A DNA stretch of 64,000 bases from Sabellastarte sp. h YS-2021 (Eukaryota > Annelida > Polychaeta > Sabellida > Sabellidae). The stretch covers positions 89,371,052 through 89,435,051 of the forward strand of contig OZ024935.1 in assembly GCA_964017235.1 (NCBI GenBank). Direction: 5' to 3'. The position numbers were made by a program, and so were the translations under genes. This document shows positions 23,522 through 33,000 of this stretch, piece by piece (the stretch's first letter is position 1; each line of letters opens with the position of its first letter). The notes beneath the pieces are model-generated. The model saw only the letters and a program-made list of their open reading frames with translations. It did no database searches and was not told the DNA's origin.

Positions 23522-25465
23522 ATGGCATCTCCAGGACAAAGGAAAGGAGCCTGCGGGCATATTATGGCGTCTTTTGACCGCCATTCACGTTGTGCCAGAT
23601 GCAGGGACAAAAGTTTAGGGGAGGACCCTTGTGTGTTGAAACTACCCTGTGAGTATTGCGAAGTACTAACCCCAGAACAGGTTATTCAGTTGACTACACC
23701 AACTTATAAACTGCGTAAAGAAAAATCAAAGGGAAAAGACACTCTCATTGATCCTTCTACTGTTACTGTGGTGGCTCAAGTCGAATCTCAGGACTCTGAA
23801 CCCGTTATTCCTCCCCTCAATACTTCTGGAGACCTTACTCTTCCACAACCTAACTTCCGTAAGGAACTTCAGGAAATGGATGAGAAATGGGCTGTACGCA
23901 TGGCTCGTTTAGAAGCACTATTAACCATTGGACCACGTCCTTCTTCTCAGCCATCTTTCTCACCGGTGAAGGCACCGGTCGCTCACAAACCTCCATCCGG
24001 AGTATTGTCTTCTAACCCTTTCCTACCACCATCTGTTCCTTCTGGCCAGGCTGGTCCGGCCTTTGGTCCGGATAGAACTCATACGGTAACTGCTACTACT
24101 TCTTCACCTGTGGACATGGTATCTCCACTGCAGAATTTGTACCAGGACCCGGAACCGGTTTTTGCTGAACCTGCTTCTTCCGGCCCGGTGTCCTCATTGG
24201 AACAGTGCACTGAAACTCTTCCGGTATCTACCCGGGATTTTACTCAACCGGAACCAACAGAAGAGGGAGAATTGTCCGAACTGGAAGATCATCCGGACGT
24301 TGTTGACACTGAGACTGACCGGGCGATAAGTGAAGATCAAAACTATCGTGAAACTGTAAGAGGAGTCAGAGCCTTCATGGGTTGGTCTCACATCCCAGAT
24401 CTGGAATACTCGCCTGCTACTCGTGCTGATAATCCCTGGGTTGGACACAGATCTCAGCCGATAGGAAAAGTCTCTGTCCTTCTTCCACCAGAAGACTGGT
24501 TGTGCAAGAAATTAGAGAACCTTAATCTTGTGCTCATAGAGGGATACCCATCCAAATCTTCAGAGCCTGGAGGATTGCATATGGACCAATATCTCTGCCC
24601 CCCGAAATCTCGGAGTAGATGGTACGGGATTCACCCGGCCGAACCTAAAGACTTTACCAGACCGGAAAAGTATGTTACTACATGGCCCAATGATGCCGCA
24701 AAGCTGAACAATGCCTTTACAAGAATTGCCAAGTCTTCTTCTGTTTCAGCTCAACCGCCTTCACGCCCCATTGCCCAGGATACCCTCAGGAAGTGGGAGA
24801 AGGCGGCTAAGGAAACGAGTTATATATGCAACCAGTCCGCTGGATTCAACCGTTGCATTACCAAAATACAAGACAGTGTCCAAGAACAGCTGAAGATTTT
24901 ACAAACAGAATTAGGAAAGGGTAAATCTTCTAGCAAGGCTCAGTCAGCATTGGACGAGTTGCATTACCTGACCTCATTCAATCAAAATGTGAGTTTTGCG
25001 GTAGGAAAATCACTTCAACATCTCTCGGACTTCACCTTTGTCCAGATGGCCAATTTGACCTTAGTCCGCAGAGACTCATATTTGGAGCATTTAAAAACAG
25101 GAGTGAAACCAGACACGTTTTCCGCCTTGAGAAATTGCCCTCTGAACACTCATGCTTTGTTTCCCGATGCGGTCATCCGCAAAGCGGAAGATGAGATTCA
25201 ACAATTTGAAACCATAAAGCGTACCAACCAGCCCGGTCCGGGCCGCGGTGGGTTCGCCGGTAACCATAAAAAGCAAAACAGATTCCAACCCTACCCCACT
25301 AACTGGAAGCAAGGACAGGAATCTACTCAAACCGGTGCTTCCGCAGGAAAAGACATGCCCGCATGGAAGTCCTTTGGGGAACGTGGCAGGTCTAGAGGCA
25401 GAGGAAGGGGAGGTCAGCCCGGTCGCGGCACCCGCCCTCCTAGGGATCAAGGGCAGTATAAATGA
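23522..25465 (+). CDS. DIRS ORF1, gag-like protein
   Basis: The presumed structural, nucleic-acid-binding protein of the DIRS element. The frame is open from 23420, but the ATG at 23522 (residue 35 of that frame) is preferred because the protein-like sequence begins there with a Cys/His-rich block ('GACGHIMASFDRHSRCARCR' followed by further C-x2-C), likely zinc-binding. A long Pro/Ser-rich middle region follows, then a helical domain at about residues 290-580 of the protein, and an Arg/Gly-rich tail ('RGRSRGRGRGGQPGRG') typical of RNA-binding gag proteins. It terminates in TGA six bases before the next frame opens. No stops or frameshifts are seen inside. Confidence 0.8.
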   Translation: MASPGQRKGACGHIMASFDRHSRCARCRDKSLGEDPCVLKLPCEYCEVLTPEQVIQLTTPTYKLRKEKSKGKDTLIDPSTVTVVAQVESQDSEPVIPPLNTSGDLTLPQPNFRKELQEMDEKWAVRMARLEALLTIGPRPSSQPSFSPVKAPVAHKPPSGVLSSNPFLPPSVPSGQAGPAFGPDRTHTVTATTSSPVDMVSPLQNLYQDPEPVFAEPASSGPVSSLEQCTETLPVSTRDFTQPEPTEEGELSELEDHPDVVDTETDRAISEDQNYRETVRGVRAFMGWSHIPDLEYSPATRADNPWVGHRSQPIGKVSVLLPPEDWLCKKLENLNLVLIEGYPSKSSEPGGLHMDQYLCPPKSRSRWYGIHPAEPKDFTRPEKYVTTWPNDAAKLNNAFTRIAKSSSVSAQPPSRPIAQDTLRKWEKAAKETSYICNQSAGFNRCITKIQDSVQEQLKILQTELGKGKSSSKAQSALDELHYLTSFNQNVSFAVGKSLQHLSDFTFVQMANLTLVRRDSYLEHLKTGVKPDTFSALRNCPLNTHALFPDAVIRKAEDEIQQFETIKRTNQPGPGRGGFAGNHKKQNRFQPYPTNWKQGQESTQTGASAGKDMPAWKSFGERGRSRGRGRGGQPGRGTRPPRDQGQYK

Positions 25466-25925
25466 CAATTATTGTGTTCCGAACCCGGTGCCGGTGGCCC
25501 GGTCAAAGATAAATGTCATAAATGTACGAGAACAAAACTTTTCTGTATCTGTTCACCAACCTGTGTTTTGTCCTGTTGCCAGTCCTGTACCTTTTGTCGT
25601 AAATGTAAGAGGGCAGTCACAAAAGAAAGACACAAGTCCCTCGTCAAGAGTGAGGCAAGAAATAAAGTTTGTCAAAGATGCTTTTTCTGTAGATCATTGC
25701 GTTTTTGCCCCCATTGCTCCAAATGTCCTCAATGTTGTCAATGCTCATCTGATAGGGGGACGTCTCCAAAAATTTTGGCAGAAGTGGTCCCTCCTAGGTT
25801 CAAACCCGAGAGTAGTGTCCATTTTGAAGGACGGCTACATTCTCCCGTTCAAAGTCAGACCCCCACTAGTAAGGGACCCCCTAATAGTCAGTGGTTATGC
25901 AAACCCCTCAGGAACCTCTACCTGA
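25248..25925 (+). CDS. DIRS reverse transcriptase ORF, N-terminal part (separate frame)
   Basis: This frame overlaps the end of ORF1 and carries the segment that normally starts the DIRS reverse transcriptase: 'GGRLQKFWQKWSLL' and 'VVSILKDGYILPF' followed by 'RPPLVRDPL' (about 25745-25885). It then stops at 25925, while the RT core continues in the frame one base back. The switch falls at or near AAACCCC (25901-25907). In the older DIRS copy at 48406 the corresponding segments are in one frame, so a one-base indel in the C run is the simplest explanation; ribosomal frameshifting is an alternative. Confidence 0.6.
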   Translation: MGSPVTIKSKTDSNPTPLTGSKDRNLLKPVLPQEKTCPHGSPLGNVAGLEAEEGEVSPVAAPALLGIKGSINDNYCVPNPVPVARSKINVINVREQNFSVSVHQPVFCPVASPVPFVVNVRGQSQKKDTSPSSRVRQEIKFVKDAFSVDHCVFAPIAPNVLNVVNAHLIGGRLQKFWQKWSLLGSNPRVVSILKDGYILPFKVRPPLVRDPLIVSGYANPSGTST

Positions 25926-27790
25926 AGGAGGCTTTGCAGGCCTTACTACAAAAGGAGGCAGTAGAGATGGTAAGGGTTCGGACATCTCTAGCCTTCTTCA
26001 ACCGTCTGTTCATAGTCCCAAAACCAAACCAAAAATGGCGACCAGTCTTGGACCTCAGTGCTCTAAACAAATTTTTGAGCGTAAAAACATTCAAGATGGA
26101 AACCCCGGAAACAATTCGGATCTCCCTGCAACAGGGAGAATGGGTGACATCGCTGGATTTCAGCGACGCCTATTTCCACATTCCAGTCCATGTGAAGTCC
26201 AGAAAATATCTCAGGTTCCATTTCCAAAATCAGTCCTATCAGTTCCGGGCTCTTCCCTTTGGCCTCTCCACAGCTCCCATGGAGTTCACTTGTGTGGTCA
26301 AAGAGGTGAAGCTAATGGCTCAATCCCGGGGTATAAGGATCCACCAGTACCTAGACGACTGGTTGATTCGAGCCCCTACCAAAGAGTCCTGCCACCAGGG
26401 CACTCAATCCCTCCTCGCCCTTTGCCAGGAATTGGGTTGGATAATCAACGTACAAAAGTCGGAACTAGAACCCAAACAGATTTTCGAGTTCGTGGGTTAC
26501 AAGTACGACCTCTCCCAGGGGCTGGTCTTATCGACCCAGAGCCGGTGGGAGTCGATCCTTCAGAAGTTGAAAGCCATCCTGTCCAAACCAAGTTGCCGAG
26601 TCAGGAACTTCATGTCCCTGATAGGCCTACTGACAGCTACGGAAAAACAGGTTCCCCTGGGGAGACTCCACATGAGACCCATTCAGTGGCACCTAAAACG
26701 ACATTGGAGAGTTCCGGAATCCCTAGAAAAGGAGATTCCTGTGCCAAGGTCACTTCACCCGCACCTTCTATGGTGGACCAAGGAGACAAATGTCTTAACA
26801 GGACAACCTTTACATCCCATGAGTCATGCCGTTCAGATCTTTACCGACGCCTCAAAAGAAGGCTGGGGTGCTCATTTAGGAGACGTCACAGCAAGAGGCG
26901 ATTGGTCAGTTCCAGAAAGTCATCTTCACATAAATTTCCTGGAGCTAAAAGCGGTCCTACTGGCCTTGAGAAGATTCCAGTCACTGGTACAAGGCAAAGT
27001 AGTTCTAGTTGCCACAGACAACACCACGGTTGTGGCATACATCAACAAGGAAGGAGGTATGAGGTCAGGCTCACTTTGTGCCCTTCTATGGCGACTCCTA
27101 TGTTGGTGCAATCTGAGACAGGTAGTCCTAAGGGCCAGGCACATACCTGGGCGTCTGAATGTGATTGCAGACAAATTGTCTCGTCAAGGCCAAGTCATTC
27201 AGACAGAATGGTCCCTTCACCGGGAGGTCTTCGACCTCCTGACTCAGACCTGGCACCTTCCCCAGGTAGACATGTTTGCAACAAAGTACAATTGCAAACT
27301 GGACCAGTATGTGTCTCCAGTACCGGACCCCAGGGCTTGGGCAGTGGACGCCCTGACAGTCTCTTGGGAAAACCTGGACATGTATATCTTTCCCCCAGTA
27401 TCTTTACTGGGCAAGGTGGTCAGCAAACTGTCGGACCATCTTTACAAGAGAGTGATCCTAATAGCTCCGGGTTGGCCCAACATGCCATGGTTCTGGGACG
27501 TGGTGGAACTGTCGTCTCAGATCCCTCTTTGCCTACCCAACCATCCCGACCTAGTGACACAGCCATTCAACAAGGCACGTCACAGGAATCTGACCAACCT
27601 AAACCTACACGCCTGGCTCCTAGAGCCGAGGCTATCAAGGAGCAAGGGCTCTCTAGCCCAGTGGCGTCACGAATTGAGGCTCCTCAAAGAAGTTCAACCA
27701 GAACAGTCTATGAGGCAAAGTGGGCCGTTTTTGTCAGATGGTGTGAATCAAGTCAGGTGGACTTCAGGTCTCCATCTGTCAAACAGATAG
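25472..27790 (+). CDS. DIRS reverse transcriptase / RNase H
   Basis: The polymerase of the DIRS element, which copies its RNA into DNA. RT fingers and palm run from about residue 140 ('LQALLQKEAVEMV', 'FIVPKPNQKWRPVLDLSALN', 'SLDFSDAYFHIPV'), with the catalytic YLDD at residues 293-296 (26348-26359). RNase H follows with Asp459 in 'FTDASKEGWGAHLGD', then 'INFLELKAVLLAL' and 'VATDNTTVVAYINK'. The C-terminal part ('QVDMFATKYNCKLDQYVSPV', 'ILIAPGWPNMPWFWDVV') matches the DAM-like domain typical of DIRS polyproteins. The first roughly 120 residues, though Cys-rich, are probably an out-of-frame reading of the true N-terminus in the neighbouring frame. It overlaps the recombinase frame at its 3' end. 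Confidence 0.88.
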   Translation: MCSEPGAGGPVKDKCHKCTRTKLFCICSPTCVLSCCQSCTFCRKCKRAVTKERHKSLVKSEARNKVCQRCFFCRSLRFCPHCSKCPQCCQCSSDRGTSPKILAEVVPPRFKPESSVHFEGRLHSPVQSQTPTSKGPPNSQWLCKPLRNLYLKEALQALLQKEAVEMVRVRTSLAFFNRLFIVPKPNQKWRPVLDLSALNKFLSVKTFKMETPETIRISLQQGEWVTSLDFSDAYFHIPVHVKSRKYLRFHFQNQSYQFRALPFGLSTAPMEFTCVVKEVKLMAQSRGIRIHQYLDDWLIRAPTKESCHQGTQSLLALCQELGWIINVQKSELEPKQIFEFVGYKYDLSQGLVLSTQSRWESILQKLKAILSKPSCRVRNFMSLIGLLTATEKQVPLGRLHMRPIQWHLKRHWRVPESLEKEIPVPRSLHPHLLWWTKETNVLTGQPLHPMSHAVQIFTDASKEGWGAHLGDVTARGDWSVPESHLHINFLELKAVLLALRRFQSLVQGKVVLVATDNTTVVAYINKEGGMRSGSLCALLWRLLCWCNLRQVVLRARHIPGRLNVIADKLSRQGQVIQTEWSLHREVFDLLTQTWHLPQVDMFATKYNCKLDQYVSPVPDPRAWAVDALTVSWENLDMYIFPPVSLLGKVVSKLSDHLYKRVILIAPGWPNMPWFWDVVELSSQIPLCLPNHPDLVTQPFNKARHRNLTNLNLHAWLLEPRLSRSKGSLAQWRHELRLLKEVQPEQSMRQSGPFLSDGVNQVRWTSGLHLSNR

Positions 27791-28671
27791 CAGATTTTCT
27801 CCTGCATCTTTTCCAGGAGAAGAATCTCCAACCCAGTACCATTGATGGTTACAGATCAGCCATTGCAGACAAATTGGGCAATTCTTCTTTGAATGTGAGT
27901 AAAGATGAAAACCTAACTCGCCTTTTGGACAGTTTTCATAGAGATAGACCAAAAGGTAGACGAGGAATTCCTTCATGGAATCTTTCTCTGGTCTTACATC
28001 AGCTCACAAAAGCCCCATTTGAGCCTCTCAGAAAGGCCTCATTAAAACATCTGACCTTTAAGATGGTGTTCCTCCTCGCTCTGGGTTCTGGAAAGCGTAG
28101 GAGTGAAATACACGCTTGGCTGAACAAAAATATTAGACACCAAGCTGACTGGGCCAAGGTGTCCCTTTACCCTTCACCAAGTTTTTTGGCTAAAAATCAC
28201 TCAGCAAAAGAGGGGCCAGAGTGCGTGGCTCCAGTGGTTATACCAGCCCTGGTTCCTACTCTGGACAAATCCTTGAAGGAAGACAGGTCACTCTGCCCAG
28301 TTAGAGCTTTGCGCTACTATCTGGACCTCAGACAAGGAAAGGAGCTGGTTTTTGTCTCCTTCAAAAAGGGTTTCACGAAGGATATTTCTCCTGCTACGAT
28401 CTCATCTTGGATCAAGCAGACGGTTATCCTTTGCTACGATCTATCAGATCAGGAATCTCTAACCCTTCATCAGGTGAAGGCGCATGACGTTAGAGCCTTC
28501 GCGGCTTCAAAAGCCTTTCAGGGTGGCATTTCACTAGACCAGATCTTAGCTGCATGCCACTGGAAATCCCACAACACCTTTACTCAATTCTATCTTAAAG
28601 ATGTGGCGTGGGCAGATTCGGAGCTTTTTCACCTAGGTCCAGTGGTGGCTGCACAGCAGATCCACCAATGA
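27487..28671 (+). CDS. DIRS tyrosine recombinase
   Basis: The integrase-like enzyme of DIRS elements, expected to insert the circular DNA form. The frame is open from 25891, but its first ~530 codons only shadow the RT/RNase H gene; the ATG at 27487 is the best in-frame start before the recombinase. The N-terminal SAM-like domain starts at 'STRTVYEAKWAVFVRWC'; the catalytic domain includes Arg at about residues 736-737 of the full frame ('GSGKRRSEIHAW'), the H-x-x-R box 'KAHDVRAFAAS' (His865, Arg868), 'CHWKSHNTFTQFYL' and nucleophile Tyr901 (28591-28593). All key residues are present, so the enzyme looks intact. Confidence 0.9.
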   Translation: MVLGRGGTVVSDPSLPTQPSRPSDTAIQQGTSQESDQPKPTRLAPRAEAIKEQGLSSPVASRIEAPQRSSTRTVYEAKWAVFVRWCESSQVDFRSPSVKQIADFLLHLFQEKNLQPSTIDGYRSAIADKLGNSSLNVSKDENLTRLLDSFHRDRPKGRRGIPSWNLSLVLHQLTKAPFEPLRKASLKHLTFKMVFLLALGSGKRRSEIHAWLNKNIRHQADWAKVSLYPSPSFLAKNHSAKEGPECVAPVVIPALVPTLDKSLKEDRSLCPVRALRYYLDLRQGKELVFVSFKKGFTKDISPATISSWIKQTVILCYDLSDQESLTLHQVKAHDVRAFAASKAFQGGISLDQILAACHWKSHNTFTQFYLKDVAWADSELFHLGPVVAAQQIHQ

Positions 28672-28978
28672 ACCTTATAGGCTCCTATTTTGTAAATAAT
28701 GTACATAATAGTTAAGGTTTTTTACTAGTTTGCCTGAGGCAATTAGTATGAGACCTTTATTCCACTCTTACGGTCTCAATGGAATCCCTAGGACTGAACT
28801 CTTCTCTCTTCCTCCTCTCAGAGCAGAAAAAAAGGGGGGGGGGAGAGGTGGCACTGCTCGGTAACTTAAGGAGCAGTTTTTGAGCTTCTTTATCAACCGG
28901 GCCAGAGGTTACGTGCCTAATTATAGAGTTCCTTCTAGTCCTCAGGAAGCTGCCCTCCTTCCACTGGGTAGTTATTCT

Positions 28979-29075
28979 AGCTATCGTCTGTTAGGTAAGA
29001 CGTATTAACGCAATGAAATTGCAAATTTTAATTAGTAAATTAAATTTTTATTAGTTAATACCTTACCTAACAGAC
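28979..29075. repeat. DIRS internal complementary region
   Basis: The first part (28979-29018) is complementary to the outermost left end of the element, and the rest (29017-29075) to the outermost right end, so the two external ends are joined here head to tail. This is the diagnostic DIRS template for circle formation. It directly precedes the right ITR region. Confidence 0.9.
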
Positions 29076-29130
29076 GGGAGATTCCCACCCGGCCTTCCCC
29101 GCTTTTCAGCTTCCATTACCTAATTTGGGG

Positions 29131-29303
29131 ACGAAAAAGATGCTATGACGTCACGTCCCTCTGGCGAATAAAGCAGGAACTAGGCCACCTGGCGAGTGGA
29201 TTGGAGTGTACCGGTCCGGCCGGAGGTGAAACTCAGGACGTCTTTTTCTGGCGTTTGGCGGGACCGGCTGGCGCCGGACAATAGCTATCGTCTGTTAGGT
29301 AAG
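29131..29303. repeat. DIRS right inverted terminal repeat
   Basis: Reverse complement of 23237-23409 with one mismatch over 173 bp. Confidence 0.93.
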
Positions 29304-29608
29304 GTATTAACTAATAAAAATTTAATTTACTAATTAAAATTTGCAATTCTGTCCCAAATAGTTAAAGCCAATCATAAGGCAGTTACAGCTTATCTTTATG
29401 GTGCTATGATTTATTATCTTTAGGGTGTTACAACTACATTCCTGTACACTATTCTATAAAATAGAGTTCAATAATCATTTCCAAAGAGACAATTAGTTGA
29501 AAATGACATCTTCAAAATGGACATTATTCTGTTTACATTGACATAACTCTAAAACAGAGATTTAAATATTATCACGACATGGAAATTTTTCATACACAAT
29601 GCACAAAA

Positions 29609-29861
29609 TGAAACTTCAAGTGAAAGCTCTCCCAAAAGTAGGTGAATGAGTTATTTGAGAAAAATTGGCTATCTGCAATACTTTTAGAGATAATTCACAT
29701 TTACTCATTTTGAGTAGGTGAATAATTAGCTATGGGTCTGAAACTTCACCAAGTGAAAGCTCTGCCAAAAGTAGGTGAATGAGTTATTTGAGAAAAATTG
29801 GCTATCTGCAATACTTTTAGAGATAATTCGCATTTACTCATTTTGAGTAGGTGAGTAATTA
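29609..29861. repeat. 133-bp satellite, left remnant of the split array
   Basis: About 1.9 units of the same 133-bp satellite found at 35298-38407. The array is cut at 29861 by the Tx1-like LINE; its last 14 bp, TAGGTGAGTAATTA (29848-29861), are repeated at 35298-35311. 29349-29608 shows no gene. Confidence 0.92.
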
Positions 29862-30089
29862 TTTTTTTTTTTTTATATATTTTTATTTAGCACAAAATTC
29901 ACGCAAGATACAGTTACATATATATACAGTTACAAAACAAAACCACAGAAACATTTTCAAGGACGACACACAATACACTAACAGATAATAATCACAAACA
30001 TTTTGCTTTTACTGTTTCTATAAGATTTCCTTTTGGGAAAAACATTAGTAATTTTAACTATATTAACGAAAGGAACATGCTCTGATGTT

Positions 30090-33000
30090 TTACAATGCTT
30101 GATTAATCATCTTAAATGGTTCAAAATTTTTGTATTTCATTTTAGTGTTGCTGTAGAGGTCACATAAGGCAGCTGTTTTATATTTTAGATCAGCTAGAAA
30201 CGCGGCAAAGGAAAGTTGTTCATTTTTACTTTTTTTATTATTCAGATAATTTTTACCTTGCAGTAAGAGGTGGTTAACCATAAGTAGATTGGGATTATTG
30301 AAAGCAGGAATTCCAAAAAGTATTTCACATGATTTAAATCTAAAGGTAATGTTAAGATTATGTCTAAGCCAACTCTTAAGATCTTGCCAAAATAATGCAG
30401 ATGACTCGCAGTACACAAAGTGATGTTCTACTGTGTCTATCATTTTACCAGGACAATATATACATGTTGGCGATTCAATGATTTTCCATTTGAAAAGATT
30501 ATATCTACAATTTATTATTCTGTTTATTATTTTATACTGAAAAGATTGCAGATAAGATTCTTTAGATACCGAAAAGGTCCTTTCAAAAATGTTTTCCCAG
30601 GAGTATGTACTTAAAAAGGGAAATAGGTCGCACCAAATCGGTATAGAGGTAGGTAGTTCAGCTGTAATACTCATTAGTTCCCAATATATCTCCTGGTTTT
30701 TTATCTTGTTAATCGGTTTTATTGTCCCATTTATATGAACAGAAATTTCGTTTATAATTTGAGTTTTGTGTGGTAAATTTTTTGAGTGCAGGGTTGTCAA
30801 CCATTGTTTCGGTATAGCTTTTCTTAATCCATAGTACTCCAAAAGGGAAAGTCTTAAAGATAGTTTTTTTGTCAAAACCTCATAATTTAATATTTGGAAA
30901 TTTGTATCCAATAAGTCAACTAGTTTCATTTTCATATGGGTTTCTTTATTCTTAAGAATTTTACAGTCTAAACATCGATTTCCCATTATGATAAATTTGT
31001 TGTATAGTACATATTCATTTAAAATTTCATTCCTGGATTTTGGCTGGTGATTTTTAAAAGAATACCAACAATCAAGAACTTGTTGATAAAACTTTGTTTT
31101 CGCTATTTTAAAATTTTTTTCCGGTAATTTAAAATCTAAAAATACTTCTTCAATACCAATTAATTCAAGTGATAAAGTCTTCCACTTCTTCATCTTTGTA
31201 TCAGATAAGTGTTTAATCCATAATATCTTTTGGACTGAGTGAATTTTAAAGATATCAGGCATTCTCATACCTCCTTCTGTAAAGTCATTTGTGATTGTAT
31301 TCCTTTTAATTTTTGAGGGCTTATGGTTCCACAAGAAATCAAAGAACATTTTGTCTATTTTACTAAGAATTGACGTGGGGGTTAATATAGATTTGAATAA
31401 ATGTATAAATTTAGGTACTATCAGTGTTTTGAGTACAGTTATTTTTCCTTTTAGGGTCAAGTTTCTTGACATCCATATGTAAAGAAGCTTTTCAGTTTCC
31501 TTCATTCTTTCCTTGTAATTTAACTCAATACTAAGTAGTGGATCCATTGAAAACCATATTCCAAGAGTTTTGAAGGCCTGTTTTCTTATATTAATACATT
31601 TAATTCCATGTGGTGTATCTATATCTTTGGGCTGAACTGAACCAAGTGGGATAACTTCAGTTTTATCTAAGTTTAACTTTAGACCTGAGCATAGTCCAAA
31701 ATCTTGGAATAAACTAATTGCACGTTCAAGAGATAACATATCTTTTAAATATAGTGTAGTGTCATCTGCCAGCTGACTTACCTTAAATGTTTTGTCTGAA
31801 ACCTGAATGCCTTTTATTTCCGAGTCTGCCCTTATATTTATGGCTAAAATTTCTGCAACTAGAATGAATAGCAATGCTGAAATGGGGCATCCTTGCCTTA
31901 TACCTCTCTTAAGAGAGAAGTAATTAGACAGATAGCCATTATTTGATACACATGAGAAGATCTCAGTGTAAAGTAACTTAATCCAGGTGATGAAATTGTT
32001 TCCAAAATTGAATGACTTTAAGGTTTGAAATAAAAAGGGCCATTCTACAGTGTCAAAAGCTTTTTCGAAGTCAATGAGAGTTAAGAAGCCTGAGGTCTTA
32101 TGCAAATCTGCCAAAGATATGATGTCATCTATGATTCTAGTAATTTCACTAATATTTCTTCCTTTAATATACCCTACTTGATCATCATTTATTAAACTTG
32201 GGATAACCTTTTGTAGTTTTATTGATAAGGCTTTGGTTAAAATTTTATAGTCCGTTGCTAGCAGACTAACTGGTCTCCAAGATTTTAATAGTCTCAAATC
32301 TTTATTAGGCTTCGGAATTAAATTTAATAGACCACGCCTTTGGCCATCAGCAAGTTTACCATGGTCAAAGCTGTATAAGTAGCTTTCATGAAGAGGTATT
32401 TTTAATTCGTCCCAAAAACATTTGTAAAATTCAGTTGTAAAACCATCCACGCCAGGTGATTTATTGTTTGCCATTGAATCTAGGGCCTTTGTTAAATCTG
32501 AAATTGTTAGCTTTTCTTCGCAGAAACTTTTATCATCATTATTTAATTTTGGAATACTGTCAGTTTTTAAAAATTTCTCCATTGTGGCTTTATCAAATTT
32601 ATCCAGCTTGCTACTATAAAGGTCAGAATAAAAGGATACTTCTTCTTGAAGAATCTCTTTTGGGGAAGTTATTTCTTTACCATTCACAGTTACTACCTTT
32701 TTGATATATTTTATATCATGGTTACGCTTTTCCAAATTGAAGAAATATTTAGAATTTTTTTCACCAAATTCAATCCAGTTTGCTCTTGACCGCAGCATAA
32801 TACCTTTTGTTCTTACTCGCTTTATATTTTCTAGTTCACTTTTTACAGACTGATATTTTGTGTAACTGTCATTATTATCTAGGAGTGTTTGTTCTAATTT
32901 CAGCAACTCTTTCTCCAGATTTTTTTCTTTCTCTAATCTTTTTTTGGCTTTCATTTGAGCAAATATAATGGTGTCTGAACGTAACTGACATTTTACATAT

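Larger units (their letters stand above)
23218..29348 (+). mobile_element. DIRS-type tyrosine-recombinase retrotransposon, near complete
   Basis: About 6.1 kb with the full DIRS plan: inverted terminal repeats (23237-23409 and 29131-29303), a gag-like ORF, a reverse transcriptase/RNase H ORF, an overlapping tyrosine recombinase ORF, and an internal complementary region (28979-29075). DIRS elements replicate through a circular DNA that the recombinase inserts, so no target duplication is expected and none is seen. The outer limits are set by where the internal complementary region stops matching the flanks ('tttcattgcg' at left, 'ttgcaatt' at right). The two ITRs differ at a single base, which suggests recent insertion. 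One frame change within the RT region may disable it. An older, decayed copy lies at about 48400-50900. Confidence 0.93.

Noticed and set aside
25472..25830. A novel Cys-rich zinc domain at the start of the DIRS RT ORF
   Set aside because: The neighbouring frame carries the conserved DIRS RT N-terminus over the same bases, so the Cys-rich reading is probably an out-of-frame artefact.
25891..27486. The first ~530 codons of the recombinase frame as a real domain
   Set aside because: They overlap the conserved RT/RNase H frame and show no domain; recombinase sense begins only afterwards.
23237..29303. LTR retrotransposon or retrovirus
   Set aside because: The terminal repeats are inverted, not direct; there is a tyrosine recombinase in place of a DDE integrase, and no protease or envelope.
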